Origin: an uncultured Erysipelotrichaceae bacterium
GTDB taxonomy: Bacteria > Bacillota_I > Bacilli_A > Erysipelotrichales > Erysipelotrichaceae
NCBI GenBank assembly: GCA_944326825.1
Contig: CALVFL010000032.1
Location: 1 to 64,000, forward strand
Direction of reading: 5' to 3'
DNA: 64,000 nucleotides
Shown here piece by piece: positions 35,381 to 44,847 of the stretch. The notes beneath the pieces were generated by a model. It was not told the origin of the DNA and made no database searches. It was given only the letters and a program-made list of their open reading frames with translations. A program made the translations under genes and the position numbers. How positions within the stretch are numbered: position 1 is the stretch's first letter; each line of letters begins with the position of its first letter.

Positions 35381-35415
35381 AAAAGCAGAAACTTTAAAGA
35401 GTAGTTTCTGCTTAG
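35381..35415 (-). terminator. Terminator after the LCP gene
   Basis: On the minus strand AAGCAGAAACT pairs with AGTTTCTGCTT and is followed by a T run (TTTTATA). The stem is 11 bp (35383-35413), between the LCP gene and the divergent-side regulator promoter. Confidence 0.8.
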
Positions 35416-35439
35416 AAAGTGTTTATTTTAGAATTGATT

Positions 35440-36867
35440 TTATTCTTGAGCCATGATCGTGTAGATGCGGTCTTTAGCTTCATTGACACTGTCTTCATCA
35501 GGCCACATGACATAAGAGTTAAAGCCGTTGGCTGGCGAATATTCAGTAGCACCCGTGCCACCTACTGCCAGTGATTCAATATTCCAGTGAGCCATATCGG
35601 ATAACTGCATCTGAATCAGTTTATCGATGTCGCTGCTTGGCATGTTGGTTTCAATACATTCACTCAACACTCCCATAATATCCATGTAGTTAGTGATGAT
35701 GGCAGGACTTGTAACTTTATCAATGATACCTTTTAGTACTCTTGACTGGTTTTCGATCCGGTCACTATCACCGTTAGGCAAAGAGTAACGCTCTCTTGAA
35801 AACATCAGTGCTTCATCGCCGTTCAGATAATTGATGCCTTCTGAGTAACAGTAACTGCCGCTGCAGAAGTTATAAGCCGAATTGACTTCAATACCACCTA
35901 ATGCATCAACGATCTTGATAAGTGATGAGAAGTTTACACGAGCATAATAATCAATATCGATGCCAAAGTAATTGGAAACCGATTCAACAGTACAATCGAC
36001 ACCGAAGATACCGGTATGAGTCAGTTTATCAAGCTCGTTATACTGACAAGTCTGTGGAATGTAGTAATCTCTAGGAATATCGATCAAAAGAATATCTTTG
36101 GTATTAGGATTAACGACCATCAGCTTATTGACATCGCTTCTTGATACTAAAGAGATCGAACCATAAATATCAATACCGCTGATATAAACGATAAACGGTT
36201 CATTAGTTACATCAACTGTTGATAAAGTTTCTTCTCTTGGTCTTTCAAAAGAGTATTTGCCGATAACTTTCGTCGTTGAATCAAGATCATGTCCGGCTTC
36301 AATAAACATTGATCTTAAACCTTCATTCAATATCAAGACTTCGTTTGGATCATCCAGCAGACTCGTATAAGCGTCATTCAGCGAATTCATTTCACTTACT
36401 TCGGCTTCAAAACCCAGATCTTCATTCAAAGAAGCGACAGCCTGATCATTGAATTCAGTATCACCCAAAGTCATGATCTCAAAGACAGTGTCACTACTCA
36501 GGTCTTGGGCAGTTTCATAACTGGAATCATTGTTTACGACAAGACTATACTCGATAATATCGACATTGGCACCGCCGATCGTATCCAATACAGCGTTAGT
36601 GCGGTAAAGATAGTAGTTGCCAAAGTTGACGATGACCAGCATGATAGCAATCAAAACGATACCGATCTGCCTTACCTGTCTGTTTCTTCTGGTTACTAAG
36701 ATCCTTAAAAGCAGGATTATTAACAAGAAGATAAACAGCAAAGCGAAGAGATACAAGGTCGGCAGCTTGCTGTAAAGCATTACACAAAAGACGATCGCTG
36801 AGATCGTAAGCAGTAATATAAAGATCAATCCAAAATTTACGTTTACTTTTTTCTTATTCTTTTTCAT
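35440..36867 (-). CDS. LytR-CpsA-Psr (LCP) family glycopolymer ligase
   Basis: The 475-residue protein has a short basic N-terminus and several membrane helices (about 12-95). An accessory extracellular domain (about 105-230) comes before the LCP catalytic domain: SRSDVNKLMVVNPNTKDILL, IDIPRDYYIP, then LNGDEALMFSRERYSLPNGD and RIENQSRVLKGII. The Arg/Asp residues that hold the polyprenyl pyrophosphate are visible. LCP enzymes attach teichoic acids or capsular polymers to peptidoglycan. The ATG at 36867 is preferred; a 13-residue longer frame lacks a site. TATGAT ends 9 nt before the ATG, so the leader would be only 2-3 nt long. Confidence 0.9.
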   Translation of the reverse strand: MKKNKKKVNVNFGLIFILLLTISAIVFCVMLYSKLPTLYLFALLFIFLLIILLLRILVTRRNRQVRQIGIVLIAIMLVIVNFGNYYLYRTNAVLDTIGGANVDIIEYSLVVNNDSSYETAQDLSSDTVFEIMTLGDTEFNDQAVASLNEDLGFEAEVSEMNSLNDAYTSLLDDPNEVLILNEGLRSMFIEAGHDLDSTTKVIGKYSFERPREETLSTVDVTNEPFIVYISGIDIYGSISLVSRSDVNKLMVVNPNTKDILLIDIPRDYYIPQTCQYNELDKLTHTGIFGVDCTVESVSNYFGIDIDYYARVNFSSLIKIVDALGGIEVNSAYNFCSGSYCYSEGINYLNGDEALMFSRERYSLPNGDSDRIENQSRVLKGIIDKVTSPAIITNYMDIMGVLSECIETNMPSSDIDKLIQMQLSDMAHWNIESLAVGGTGATEYSPANGFNSYVMWPDEDSVNEAKDRIYTIMAQE

Positions 36868-36954
36868 AACAACCCAATCATACCACTTTATAAAAATAAA
36901 GACCACCCAAGCACTATGAATAAATTATTAAAAATGAACAATAAAAAATAAAAC

Positions 36955-37036
36955 TCCCTTGAAAAAGTTGTGAGTTTTCTCAAAAAGTCCCTTGAAAAAG
37001 TTGATGGTTTGGCTAAAAACTCCCTTGAAAAAGTTG
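36955..37036 (+). repeat. Three copies of a 16-bp motif at exact 33-bp spacing
   Basis: TCCCTTGAAAAAGTTG occurs at 36955-36970, 36988-37003 and 37021-37036, each 33 bp from the last. The spacers differ but are alike in composition. One frame reads a NSLEKVV-type unit of 11 residues three times (NSLEKVV, KSLEKVD, NSLEKVV) and stops at TAG 37057; it is closed upstream by TAA and lacks a clear start. The array lies 42 bp before the DUF4143 ATPase. It may be an array of regulator sites or the remains of a coding repeat. Confidence 0.7.
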
Positions 37037-37078
37037 TGATAAATCTTATATACTATTAGTGTAAAGGGTTAAACAACA

Positions 37079-38398
37079 ATGCTTAAAAGAAAGATCGAAG
37101 ATAAACTAATTGACTGGAAAAAAGATAAAAACCATAAACCACTAATAATTAAAGGTTGCCGTCAATGCGGAAAGACTTTTTCCGTCTTAAATTTTGCAAA
37201 AAATAATTATAAGAATGTAGTTTACTTAAATTTCTTCGAAAATCCTGATTATGTTTCAGTATTTGAAGGGTCTTTAGAAGTTGATAATATAACGATGCTT
37301 TTGTCGGCCTTGCTTGGCAATAAGGCGAAATTTGAAAGCGGGAATACTGTTATCATATTTGATGAGATCCAAGAATGCCCAGAGGCCAGAACTGCTTTAA
37401 AATTTTTTAATAATGACGGGCGCTATGACGTTATCGGTACCGGATCGCTTTTAGGTGTTAAAGGATACGGGAAAGAACCAAGATCGATACCTGTAGGATC
37501 AGAAACGGTGATGACCATGTATCCTTTGGATTTTGAGGAATATTTGTGGGCCGAAGGTATAGATGAGAAGATAATACACTTTTTAAGTGATTCTTTAGAA
37601 AAAGAAAAACCTATACCAAAGGCATTGCACGAACATTTAAGACAGCTTTTATTGCAATATACGATCGTTGGCGGAATGCCGGAAATAGTAAAAACCTTTA
37701 TAAGCAACAGACAGTTGAATCAAGTATTAAAGATGCAGCGAGATATACTCTATTCTTATGAAGATGATATGATAAAATATGCTGATAAAAGAGATAAATC
37801 ACATATTACAGAATGTTTCAGGTCCATTCCTAAACAACTAAGTAAAGAAAATAAAAAATTCCAATATTCACTCATTAAAAAGGGATCGACTGCTTCTAAA
37901 TATTTAGGATGTTTAAAATGGATAGAAGATGCCGGAATAATAACTCGTTGTTATAATTTGAATAATACAGAATTACCTTTAGAGGGCAACGCCAAAGAAG
38001 ATGTATTTAAGGTGTATATGTGTGATTGCGGGTTGTTTGTAAGTATGCTGGAAAACGGTACTCAATACGACATATTAAAAGGAAATTTATACGGTTATAA
38101 AGGGGCGATCTTTGAAAATCTGGTAGCTGATATTTTCTATAAAATGGGAAGAAAGCTGTATTATTTTCATAAGGATAGCGGTCTAGAGATAGATTTTGTT
38201 ATTAGATATAAAGGAAAGTGCACGCTTATTGAAGTCAAATCATCAAGCGGGAATATCAAGAGTACAAAAACAATATTAAAACATCCGGAAAAATACCATG
38301 TTGAAAAAGCGATAAAATTAGGTGATTACAACATAGGGAAAATGGATAATGTTTTGACATTGCCATTATACATGGCATTTTTGCTCAAAGAATATTAA
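37079..38398 (+). CDS. AAA-family ATPase with DUF4143 domain, long form
   Basis: The 439-residue protein has Walker A GCRQCGKT (26-33), with cysteines in place of Ala and Val found in its sister at 6674. Walker B is TVIIFDEIQECPEAR, and the DUF4143 end has LEIDFVIRYKGKCTLIEVKS. Length and internal motifs (IGTGSLLGVKGYGKE, DDMIKYADKRDKS, FRSIPKQLSKENKKFQYSLI) match the 6674 protein. It is AT-richer than its neighbours, as expected of a recent arrival. A weak AAGGG lies upstream. The role is unknown. Confidence 0.88.
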   Translation: MLKRKIEDKLIDWKKDKNHKPLIIKGCRQCGKTFSVLNFAKNNYKNVVYLNFFENPDYVSVFEGSLEVDNITMLLSALLGNKAKFESGNTVIIFDEIQECPEARTALKFFNNDGRYDVIGTGSLLGVKGYGKEPRSIPVGSETVMTMYPLDFEEYLWAEGIDEKIIHFLSDSLEKEKPIPKALHEHLRQLLLQYTIVGGMPEIVKTFISNRQLNQVLKMQRDILYSYEDDMIKYADKRDKSHITECFRSIPKQLSKENKKFQYSLIKKGSTASKYLGCLKWIEDAGIITRCYNLNNTELPLEGNAKEDVFKVYMCDCGLFVSMLENGTQYDILKGNLYGYKGAIFENLVADIFYKMGRKLYYFHKDSGLEIDFVIRYKGKCTLIEVKSSSGNIKSTKTILKHPEKYHVEKAIKLGDYNIGKMDNVLTLPLYMAFLLKEY

Positions 38399-38410
38399 AG
38401 GCATAGTTTA

Positions 38411-39769
38411 TCAACGTGCCACAGGATCTTTGTCAGTTATCTCCTTAAAGAAAGAAATAACTAACGGAATGCTGAAAGCTAAAGAAATAATATCGGCAAT
38501 GCTTTGAGATATTTCAAGCCCAAGGATGCCAAAGAGGTTAGATAAGATGATAACGGCAGGAATAAGGGCGATACCTTGTCTTAAAGCAGCCAAAAAAGAA
38601 GCTTCTTTCGTCTTGCCTACCACTTGCAGCATCATATTGGCTACCGTTACAAATACGGTCAAGAATAAAGTCAGACACTGAAAACGCAAAGTAGCAGAAC
38701 CGATATTCACAACATCGAGCGAAGCATCGCTTTGAAAAAGATGCAGTATATTATCGGCAAAGATAAAAGCCAAAAGCGAAATGATGATCGTAAAGATCGT
38801 ACCCGCTTTGATAGTATATTTAAAGGCTTCTTTTACTCTTTTATAACACTTGGCGCCATAGTTATAACCGCAGACCGGCTGGAAGCCTTGAGCGATACCG
38901 ATAACGACCGAGAAAGCAAACTGCATGATACGATTGACGACAGATACGGCAGCGATCGCCGCATCCCCAAAAGGCATGGCACAAAGATTGACACAGGCTG
39001 TCGATATGGAAGAGATGCCCTGACGGCATAATGACGGGAAGCCGCCTTTAAAGATATTGATAAGATGATACTTGTCTAAATGAATATCTTTAAAAGAATA
39101 AGTCAAAGAATCGCTTTTAATTATTCCCCAAAGCAACAATATAAAGGAGATGAATTGAGAAAGGATAGTAGCTATGGCAGCTCCGGCTATACCTAGATCA
39201 AAACCGAAAATAAACAAGGGATCTAAAACGATATTCAAGATACCACCGGCAGTAATGCCGATCATCGAGAAAAAAGAATTTCCCTGGAAACGTAATTGAT
39301 TGTTCATGACTAGCGAAGCCATCATGATCGGCGCTCCAAGCAGGATCCATGACATATAGGCAATACTGTAAGGAAGCATCGTTTCGCTGGAACCTAAAAG
39401 CCTGGCTAAAGGTTCAATGAAGATAAGACCAGTTACTCCTAAGATCGCTCCTAAGATAAAGGCTAACACAAAACCGGTCGTGGCCATCTTTTTAGCTTCC
39501 ATGATTTTATCAGCTCCAAGCATCCGGGATATAAAATTGCCTGAACCATGTCCGCAAAAGAAACCTCCGGCTTGGATCAAAGCCATGATCGCAAAGACGA
39601 TGCCGACAGCAGCCGTAGCAGAATCGTTGTTTAATTGAGCTACCCAATAGGTATCGGCCATATTGTATAAAGATGTTATGAGCATGCTGACGATCGTCGG
39701 TACAGCCAGTTTATTGATAAGTGACGGTATTGCGTCATGCAGCATTGAATCCCGTTTGGTATTTTCCAT
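38411..39769 (-). CDS. MATE-family multidrug/Na+ antiporter
   Basis: The 452-residue protein has twelve helices in two homologous halves, the NorM-type pattern (PSLINKLAVPTIVSMLITSL, VNRIMQFAFSVVIGIAQGFQ, PVCGYNYGAK). It exports cationic drugs or metabolites in exchange for Na+ or H+. The start has a good GGGGG site and the gene stands alone, convergent with the ATPase at 37079 with 12 bp between. Confidence 0.93.
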   Translation of the reverse strand: MENTKRDSMLHDAIPSLINKLAVPTIVSMLITSLYNMADTYWVAQLNNDSATAAVGIVFAIMALIQAGGFFCGHGSGNFISRMLGADKIMEAKKMATTGFVLAFILGAILGVTGLIFIEPLARLLGSSETMLPYSIAYMSWILLGAPIMMASLVMNNQLRFQGNSFFSMIGITAGGILNIVLDPLFIFGFDLGIAGAAIATILSQFISFILLLWGIIKSDSLTYSFKDIHLDKYHLINIFKGGFPSLCRQGISSISTACVNLCAMPFGDAAIAAVSVVNRIMQFAFSVVIGIAQGFQPVCGYNYGAKCYKRVKEAFKYTIKAGTIFTIIISLLAFIFADNILHLFQSDASLDVVNIGSATLRFQCLTLFLTVFVTVANMMLQVVGKTKEASFLAALRQGIALIPAVIILSNLFGILGLEISQSIADIISLAFSIPLVISFFKEITDKDPVAR

Positions 39770-39857
39770 TTCTATCCCCCTGACAGAACTTATTATAAAA
39801 CTATTTTTATAGATTAGTATCTGCCCGGATAGAAATAACCCCTAAAAATACCAAATA

Positions 39858-39888
39858 AATTAAAAGCCACTTTTTAAAGTGACTTTTA
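39858..39888 (-). terminator. Terminator overlapping the stop of the ABC-2 permease
   Basis: On the minus strand TAAAAGTCACTTT folds on AAAGTGGCTTTTA (one G-U pair) and then T-rich sequence follows. The hairpin begins within the TAA of the gene ending at 39886. Confidence 0.75.
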
Positions 39889-40785
39889 GCTTATATCCAT
39901 ATTATCATATCTTAATATCGAAGCCAGCATACTGAAGACAGTTATTGCGAGATAGACCGTCATGATGATCAAAGGGCCGATCTGATCTTTGAATGCTGAT
40001 CCAAAGCTGTTTCCGATGATGAAATCGGGATCATTAAGAGAATAGGTAGTCATCATAAAGGTACTGAAGGTTCCAGAATAAGTACCGATAACGGTATTTA
40101 AAGGTTCTGCAAAAGTTTTGATAAGCGTGAATAGTTGTGAACTCAGATCAAAACAGTATAAGTGCAGATCATAATAAGTATTGCTGGCGATATTTTCAGC
40201 GACAGGGATAACTCCGGCCCCGATAAAAAGGATAAAGATCATGAGTATCGTAAATAATACATTGTTTTTGATAAAGATCGCCAACATGCTCATAAGAGCC
40301 AGAATCGTTAAGATCTCGATCACTCCGCCTAAAAATATCGCTATATTGATCGTATAGATATTGATCGCCACATCGATGTCAAGATTGCCGATCGCAATAT
40401 ATAAAGATGAAGCCATCAAAAGACAAAACAAGAGATTGCTGAGTGAGCCTAAAAAGTTGCCTAAGACTTTGGCAAGCAGGATCTCTTTGCGGGAAAGCGG
40501 TTTGATAAAAAGCAGTTTTACCGTTCCGCTTTTGATTTCATTTGTAAAGGTATCAGCCGTTTTGATGATCAAAGAGATATTGGCTATACCAAAGATAAAG
40601 ACATAAGCACACATCGTCAGATAATCGACATTATAACGTCCGACAGTTTCTTCAAAGGAAAAGATCGTATCTTTTCCATAAAGATGCAGCGATAATGCTA
40701 CCACAAAACCGATGCCAAAGCCCATAAAGATCAGGTTGGAGATCTTCCAAAAAGAGCGGAAATTTCTAGCTATGATCTGTTTCAT
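39886..40785 (-). CDS. ABC-2 permease partnered with the beta-propeller protein
   Basis: The 299-residue permease has six membrane helices. ADTFTNEIKSGTVKLLFIKP followed by LSRKEILLAKVLGNF is the conserved cytoplasmic loop of ABC-2 exporters. The ATG at 40785 has AAAGGGG 6-7 nt upstream and overlaps the ATPase gene by 20 nt; the frame extends 25 codons up without a site. With the ATPase it forms a two-component exporter whose substrate is not known; the first gene of the operon is the extracellular propeller. Confidence 0.85.
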   Translation of the reverse strand: MKQIIARNFRSFWKISNLIFMGFGIGFVVALSLHLYGKDTIFSFEETVGRYNVDYLTMCAYVFIFGIANISLIIKTADTFTNEIKSGTVKLLFIKPLSRKEILLAKVLGNFLGSLSNLLFCLLMASSLYIAIGNLDIDVAINIYTINIAIFLGGVIEILTILALMSMLAIFIKNNVLFTILMIFILFIGAGVIPVAENIASNTYYDLHLYCFDLSSQLFTLIKTFAEPLNTVIGTYSGTFSTFMMTTYSLNDPDFIIGNSFGSAFKDQIGPLIIMTVYLAITVFSMLASILRYDNMDIS

Positions 40786-41686
40786 GTCTTTCCCCTTTCG
40801 TGATCGATTCATAAAGATCGTTGAGCGACATATTTTCATCGTACAGTTCCTTAAAGTCAATATCGTTTTCTACGATATACTTTTTAATGCTGCTCTTTGC
40901 ATCATTATCGACCTTTACTCTATAAACACCATCATTTAAAGTGTAAATATAAGCTTTATGATCTAAAAAAGCCCTCAGTCTTTGATCTTTAGAGTTGATG
41001 ATCAGCGTGGCATTATCAGATGTTCTTTGTACTTCTTCCATCGAGGCATCAAGCACCAGTTTGCCGTTTTGAATTATCAGTACATTATCGATAAAGGTTT
41101 CAAGCTCACTTAGCACATGCGAGCTGATCAGGATCGTTTTATTATCGCTGGCTAATTCTTTGATGATCTCGATGATCTCTAAACGGCTGTCAGGATCAAG
41201 GTTGGCGGTCGGTTCATCCAGCAAGATCAGCTTAGGATGATGGATGATGGCGGCAGCCAGTCCGACTTTCTTTTTCATGCCGGTTGAAAATGAGCTGACT
41301 TTTTTATTCTCAAAGCTGCTTAAAGCCAAACGGTCGATCAGATAGAGAGCTTCTTTATAAGCTTCTTTATAACTCATGCCGCAAAGCGTACCCATATAGA
41401 TCAAAAAGTCTAAACAGCCCATATCGTTATAAAAGACCGGAAACTCGCTGCTGAAGCCAAGATATTTACGGATATTTTTATTTGATACATCTTCATTCAA
41501 GATTGTAATAGTGCCGCTTGTCGCTTTAAGAAGACCGGCGATCATATTGATCGTGGTGGATTTGCCTGCCCCGTTTGGGCCGATAAAACCATAGATCTTT
41601 CCTTCATCTAAACTAAAGGACATATAATCGACAGCTTTAAATCTCTTAAAAGACTTGCTTACATTCTCAAGTTTTAAAACACTCAT
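40766..41686 (-). CDS. ABC-2 exporter ATPase of the propeller operon
   Basis: The 306-residue protein has an ABC domain of about 220 residues (Walker A GPNGAGKST, signature FSTGMKKKV, Walker B LILLDEPTANLD, switch SSHV). An additional C-terminal domain of about 80 residues (TLIINSKDQRLRAF, then KKYIVENDIDFKELYDENMS) matches the CcmA-type ABC-2 ATPases with an accessory tail. ATGA overlap with the propeller gene couples their translation. Confidence 0.92.
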   Translation of the reverse strand: MSVLKLENVSKSFKRFKAVDYMSFSLDEGKIYGFIGPNGAGKSTTINMIAGLLKATSGTITILNEDVSNKNIRKYLGFSSEFPVFYNDMGCLDFLIYMGTLCGMSYKEAYKEALYLIDRLALSSFENKKVSSFSTGMKKKVGLAAAIIHHPKLILLDEPTANLDPDSRLEIIEIIKELASDNKTILISSHVLSELETFIDNVLIIQNGKLVLDASMEEVQRTSDNATLIINSKDQRLRAFLDHKAYIYTLNDGVYRVKVDNDAKSSIKKYIVENDIDFKELYDENMSLNDLYESITKGERHETDHS

Positions 41687-44600
41687 CTTTTCTTGCCCCC
41701 CTTATATCTATTAAGCAAAGGTTTGCTGATCATTCCTATAGAAAGGATCAAAAGGATGACTACGACAGCCATAGCGATATAAGTAACGGTATCGCTTTTG
41801 TTGATGCTTAGATGCAGATTTTGGATGATGCCGGTAGCGTCAATATCCTTAAAGACTATTTCCAGATCATGTTCTCCTTTAAGCATTTTTAAAGTTAGTT
41901 CATTATCGGTGGTCTTGGCGATGACACTGCCGTTTTCAATGATCTCTACTTCGATCAGCTCAGGTTTTTGAAAAGACAGCTTTAGCAAAGATCCTTCCTC
42001 TTTTGCTTCAGTTATCTTCAGATCATTTTCAGGCCTGTATAGATAAAGTTCATCATTATTATCTTTTATAAATAGCTGATCCATACTGCTAAAGACATCT
42101 TTAACAGCTATATCGAAGCTTACTTCTTTTAAAGAAGTATTGATGTTGTAGATATAGGCCCCGCCTTCCCCATAAAACAAGATCCTTTCTTCATCCAAGA
42201 CCTTTATTTCAGGAACAGAACGTATCGAAGAACTGACAGCATCTTTTTTAATGATCTCAAAAGTTGCGCCATCCACATAACATAAATAGGGATCTCTACT
42301 GTAAGGATCTCTTTCAAAATAGACGAGATCATCTTTGCCATCGTTATTCATATCATTGATCTTAACGATATAATTATTTTCATCAGCCGTTTCAAAAGGC
42401 ATGATATGATCAAAGGCGACAGGTTCATAACCATAGTAGTCGATATAGGAATCACTGGTTTCGCCATAGGAATAATAGTTATAGAAGTACAATAATGTAC
42501 CGTCTTTACCGCTGTATATCTCCCCTTCACCATCGCCGAAGCTGAAGATGATGTCATTTACGCCGTCATTGTTGTAATCGGTATCAGTAAAAGTATAGCG
42601 GCCATTGTTTATATCAAGCACGCCGTTTTCAGGAATGGCAAATAGTCTTTCAAGGTCTTTGCCTGAAAGGATCTCATAGACCTGGATATCTTTATCGTTA
42701 TAGCCGTTCACGACGATTTCGGCTATGCCGTCAGAATTGAGGTCTTTGACGATCGTGGCCGAAGTCTGATTTTCCAGTTTCTCGCTTTCAAATTCATAAA
42801 CGGTCCTGGTCTTTTGATAGCTGACATAGTCATAGCTGATCTTAGAAGTATAAAGAGTCGCGTTTTTATCATTCACATTGACTAGATCACTGATGCCGTC
42901 TTCATTGACATCGCCGATATAAAGAAGTTTGCCGTTATCTTTGATATAAGTATCGATGGTATATAAGATCTTCACTCTGACAGGATCAATAATCAAATTG
43001 TCAATGAGCAGCTCTTTATAGCCATCACCATTCAGGTCAGCAATGAAAGAGAGATCGTTAAAGGTGTAATAGAGGGTATGGCGTTTACCGTTTTCGTAAT
43101 AATAACTGTTTACAAGAGGTTCTTGACTTATAAAGGCATCTTCATCAAGATCAATGAGGATAATATCGCTGCGGTAAACACCGTCTTCATTTTTATGATC
43201 GACGATGCCGGCTAAGGTATTGCTTTCTTTATCATATTTCAATAATTTATAACCGGAAGTATTCTTGTATTCTTTGCCTAAAGTAAGCTTGGTATAGGTA
43301 AGATCGTCATTATATTCAGCGATGCCGTCAAGTCCGAATCTGACGATGAGTTTATCTTCATCGTGATATAAAAGTTTAGCCTGACTGTAATCAAAAAGCA
43401 CAGCGATCTCATCTAAACTTTCATCAACAGTATATAGACCTTCATTTATGATCGTAACCAAGATCTCATCGTTTAGATAATTCAGATCTATTTTGGTATT
43501 AGAACCATTATAGGCCAGATCAAAAGTAACCTGTTTTATAATGGAAAGATCATCTTTAGAAAAAACTCCTAAAGTCAAAGTGTTTTCTTTAGTACTTAAT
43601 GGAGCGATGATCGTCTGATCATCTTCTTGATATAAGGTATTGCCGCTTAAGACATTGCCGTTTGCACTTGTCAAAGCAGTGATTTCTAAAGATACTGGAT
43701 CTAATAAAGCCAACCCTTTAGAATTGGGTGCTTCATGAGCGGCAATACAGTGTTCATCGCCAAAGTTGCCTAAGACAAGGATCTTGTCGCCAAGATCTTC
43801 CAGTTTGTAATTCTTGAAATAAGAAAACTGAAGATTGTTTAAAGCGATCTTTTCGCCAGAATAGAGATAATAATTGAGATCGGCATAAGTTCTCAAGAGT
43901 TCATCAGGATCATATAATCCGACTTCAATGTCTTTGATCTTGACGCCATCATCCCCAAAAACGCTGATCAGATCGTTTTCAAGGGCAACAAATAATCGGC
44001 CGTCTTTATATAAAAGATCAAAAGCGCTCCATTTAAAAGGATATGTTTGATATTCAAGATCGATGATATCTTCAGATGTCAAGTCAAGATCATGCTGGAG
44101 CTCGCCGTTATTATCAAGATAATAAAGATGACCGTCTTGAGAGATAAGTGCTATTTGATCATTGTCTAAAAAAGCGATGTCCCAAAGATTGTCATTAGCT
44201 TCAAAAGAGAAGATCTCGCTGGCATCCATATCGAAAACGACAAGTTTATGATCGGCTAAAACATATAGTCTATCATCTTCATAAGTCAGCTGATAGATAT
44301 AGGCATTGGAATAGGTTTCGATCGTTCCCTGGTATGAAGTTCTTTTAAGAGCCGCCGACTTTATGATCTCACCGTTTTTTCCATCAAGATAAGCGATATT
44401 GTCATAAGAGTCAAAAGTATCAAAAACAACAGCAATATCTTTAATACCATCGCCACTTAGATCATCGATGACTTCAAAATCATAGACAGGAAAAGAAGTA
44501 GTGATCTTATGATCAGTACCCAAAAGGACTAAACCTTCATCATGAGCGACCATGACGCCTTTAAGATCATCAGCAAGCTCGACTTCTTTAGAAACGGTCT

Positions 44601-44703
44601 TTGGCAAATAGCGATCACCGTCAAAAAGATCTTCTAAAGAATCAGCTTCGATACTCGTGATGGCTAAAGTCATAAACACGATCAGAAATATTATCTTTTT
44701 CAT
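41683..44703 (-). CDS. Secreted, membrane-anchored FG-GAP/VCBS beta-propeller protein
   Basis: The 1006-residue protein opens with a signal peptide (MKKIIFLIVFMTLAITSIEA). A long extracellular region of repeated beta-strands follows, and the C-terminus carries a membrane helix (TYIAMAVVVILLILSIGM, about 974-992) with a basic tail (RYKGGKKR). Calcium-loop motifs recur: DLSGDGIKD near 79, DLNGDGYKE near 554, DVNEDGISD near 594, DLNSDGIAE near 652, DYNNDGVND near 709, DMNNDGKDD near 782. This matches FG-GAP/VCBS/integrin-alpha beta-propellers, probably two (one PQQ/WD-like N-terminal, one FG-GAP C-terminal). A short Ig-like domain comes before the anchor. Translation is coupled to an ABC-2 ATPase. 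A binding or sensing role at the exporter is inference. AAGGAG lies upstream. Confidence 0.82.
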   Translation of the reverse strand: MKKIIFLIVFMTLAITSIEADSLEDLFDGDRYLPKTVSKEVELADDLKGVMVAHDEGLVLLGTDHKITTSFPVYDFEVIDDLSGDGIKDIAVVFDTFDSYDNIAYLDGKNGEIIKSAALKRTSYQGTIETYSNAYIYQLTYEDDRLYVLADHKLVVFDMDASEIFSFEANDNLWDIAFLDNDQIALISQDGHLYYLDNNGELQHDLDLTSEDIIDLEYQTYPFKWSAFDLLYKDGRLFVALENDLISVFGDDGVKIKDIEVGLYDPDELLRTYADLNYYLYSGEKIALNNLQFSYFKNYKLEDLGDKILVLGNFGDEHCIAAHEAPNSKGLALLDPVSLEITALTSANGNVLSGNTLYQEDDQTIIAPLSTKENTLTLGVFSKDDLSIIKQVTFDLAYNGSNTKIDLNYLNDEILVTIINEGLYTVDESLDEIAVLFDYSQAKLLYHDEDKLIVRFGLDGIAEYNDDLTYTKLTLGKEYKNTSGYKLLKYDKESNTLAGIVDHKNEDGVYRSDIILIDLDEDAFISQEPLVNSYYYENGKRHTLYYTFNDLSFIADLNGDGYKELLIDNLIIDPVRVKILYTIDTYIKDNGKLLYIGDVNEDGISDLVNVNDKNATLYTSKISYDYVSYQKTRTVYEFESEKLENQTSATIVKDLNSDGIAEIVVNGYNDKDIQVYEILSGKDLERLFAIPENGVLDINNGRYTFTDTDYNNDGVNDIIFSFGDGEGEIYSGKDGTLLYFYNYYSYGETSDSYIDYYGYEPVAFDHIMPFETADENNYIVKINDMNNDGKDDLVYFERDPYSRDPYLCYVDGATFEIIKKDAVSSSIRSVPEIKVLDEERILFYGEGGAYIYNINTSLKEVSFDIAVKDVFSSMDQLFIKDNNDELYLYRPENDLKITEAKEEGSLLKLSFQKPELIEVEIIENGSVIAKTTDNELTLKMLKGEHDLEIVFKDIDATGIIQNLHLSINKSDTVTYIAMAVVVILLILSIGMISKPLLNRYKGGKKR

Positions 44704-44835
44704 AATCCTTTTCTCCTTGTAAGGTCATTATAGCATATTACCGCCTTGAAATAATGAAAGTTCAGAAATATGTAAGGAATATATCATAGCCTTGTCATAA
44801 AGTGATTTGAGGTAGTTAAAATAAAGTATAAGTGT

Positions 44836-44847
44836 TATCATTTAAAC
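44836..44847 (+). promoter_or_regulatory. -10-like box 6 nt before the ATG at 44848
   Basis: TATCAT (44836-44841) is followed by TTAAAC and ATG. It matches TATAAT at 5 of 6 positions; no Shine-Dalgarno is visible. Confidence 0.35.
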
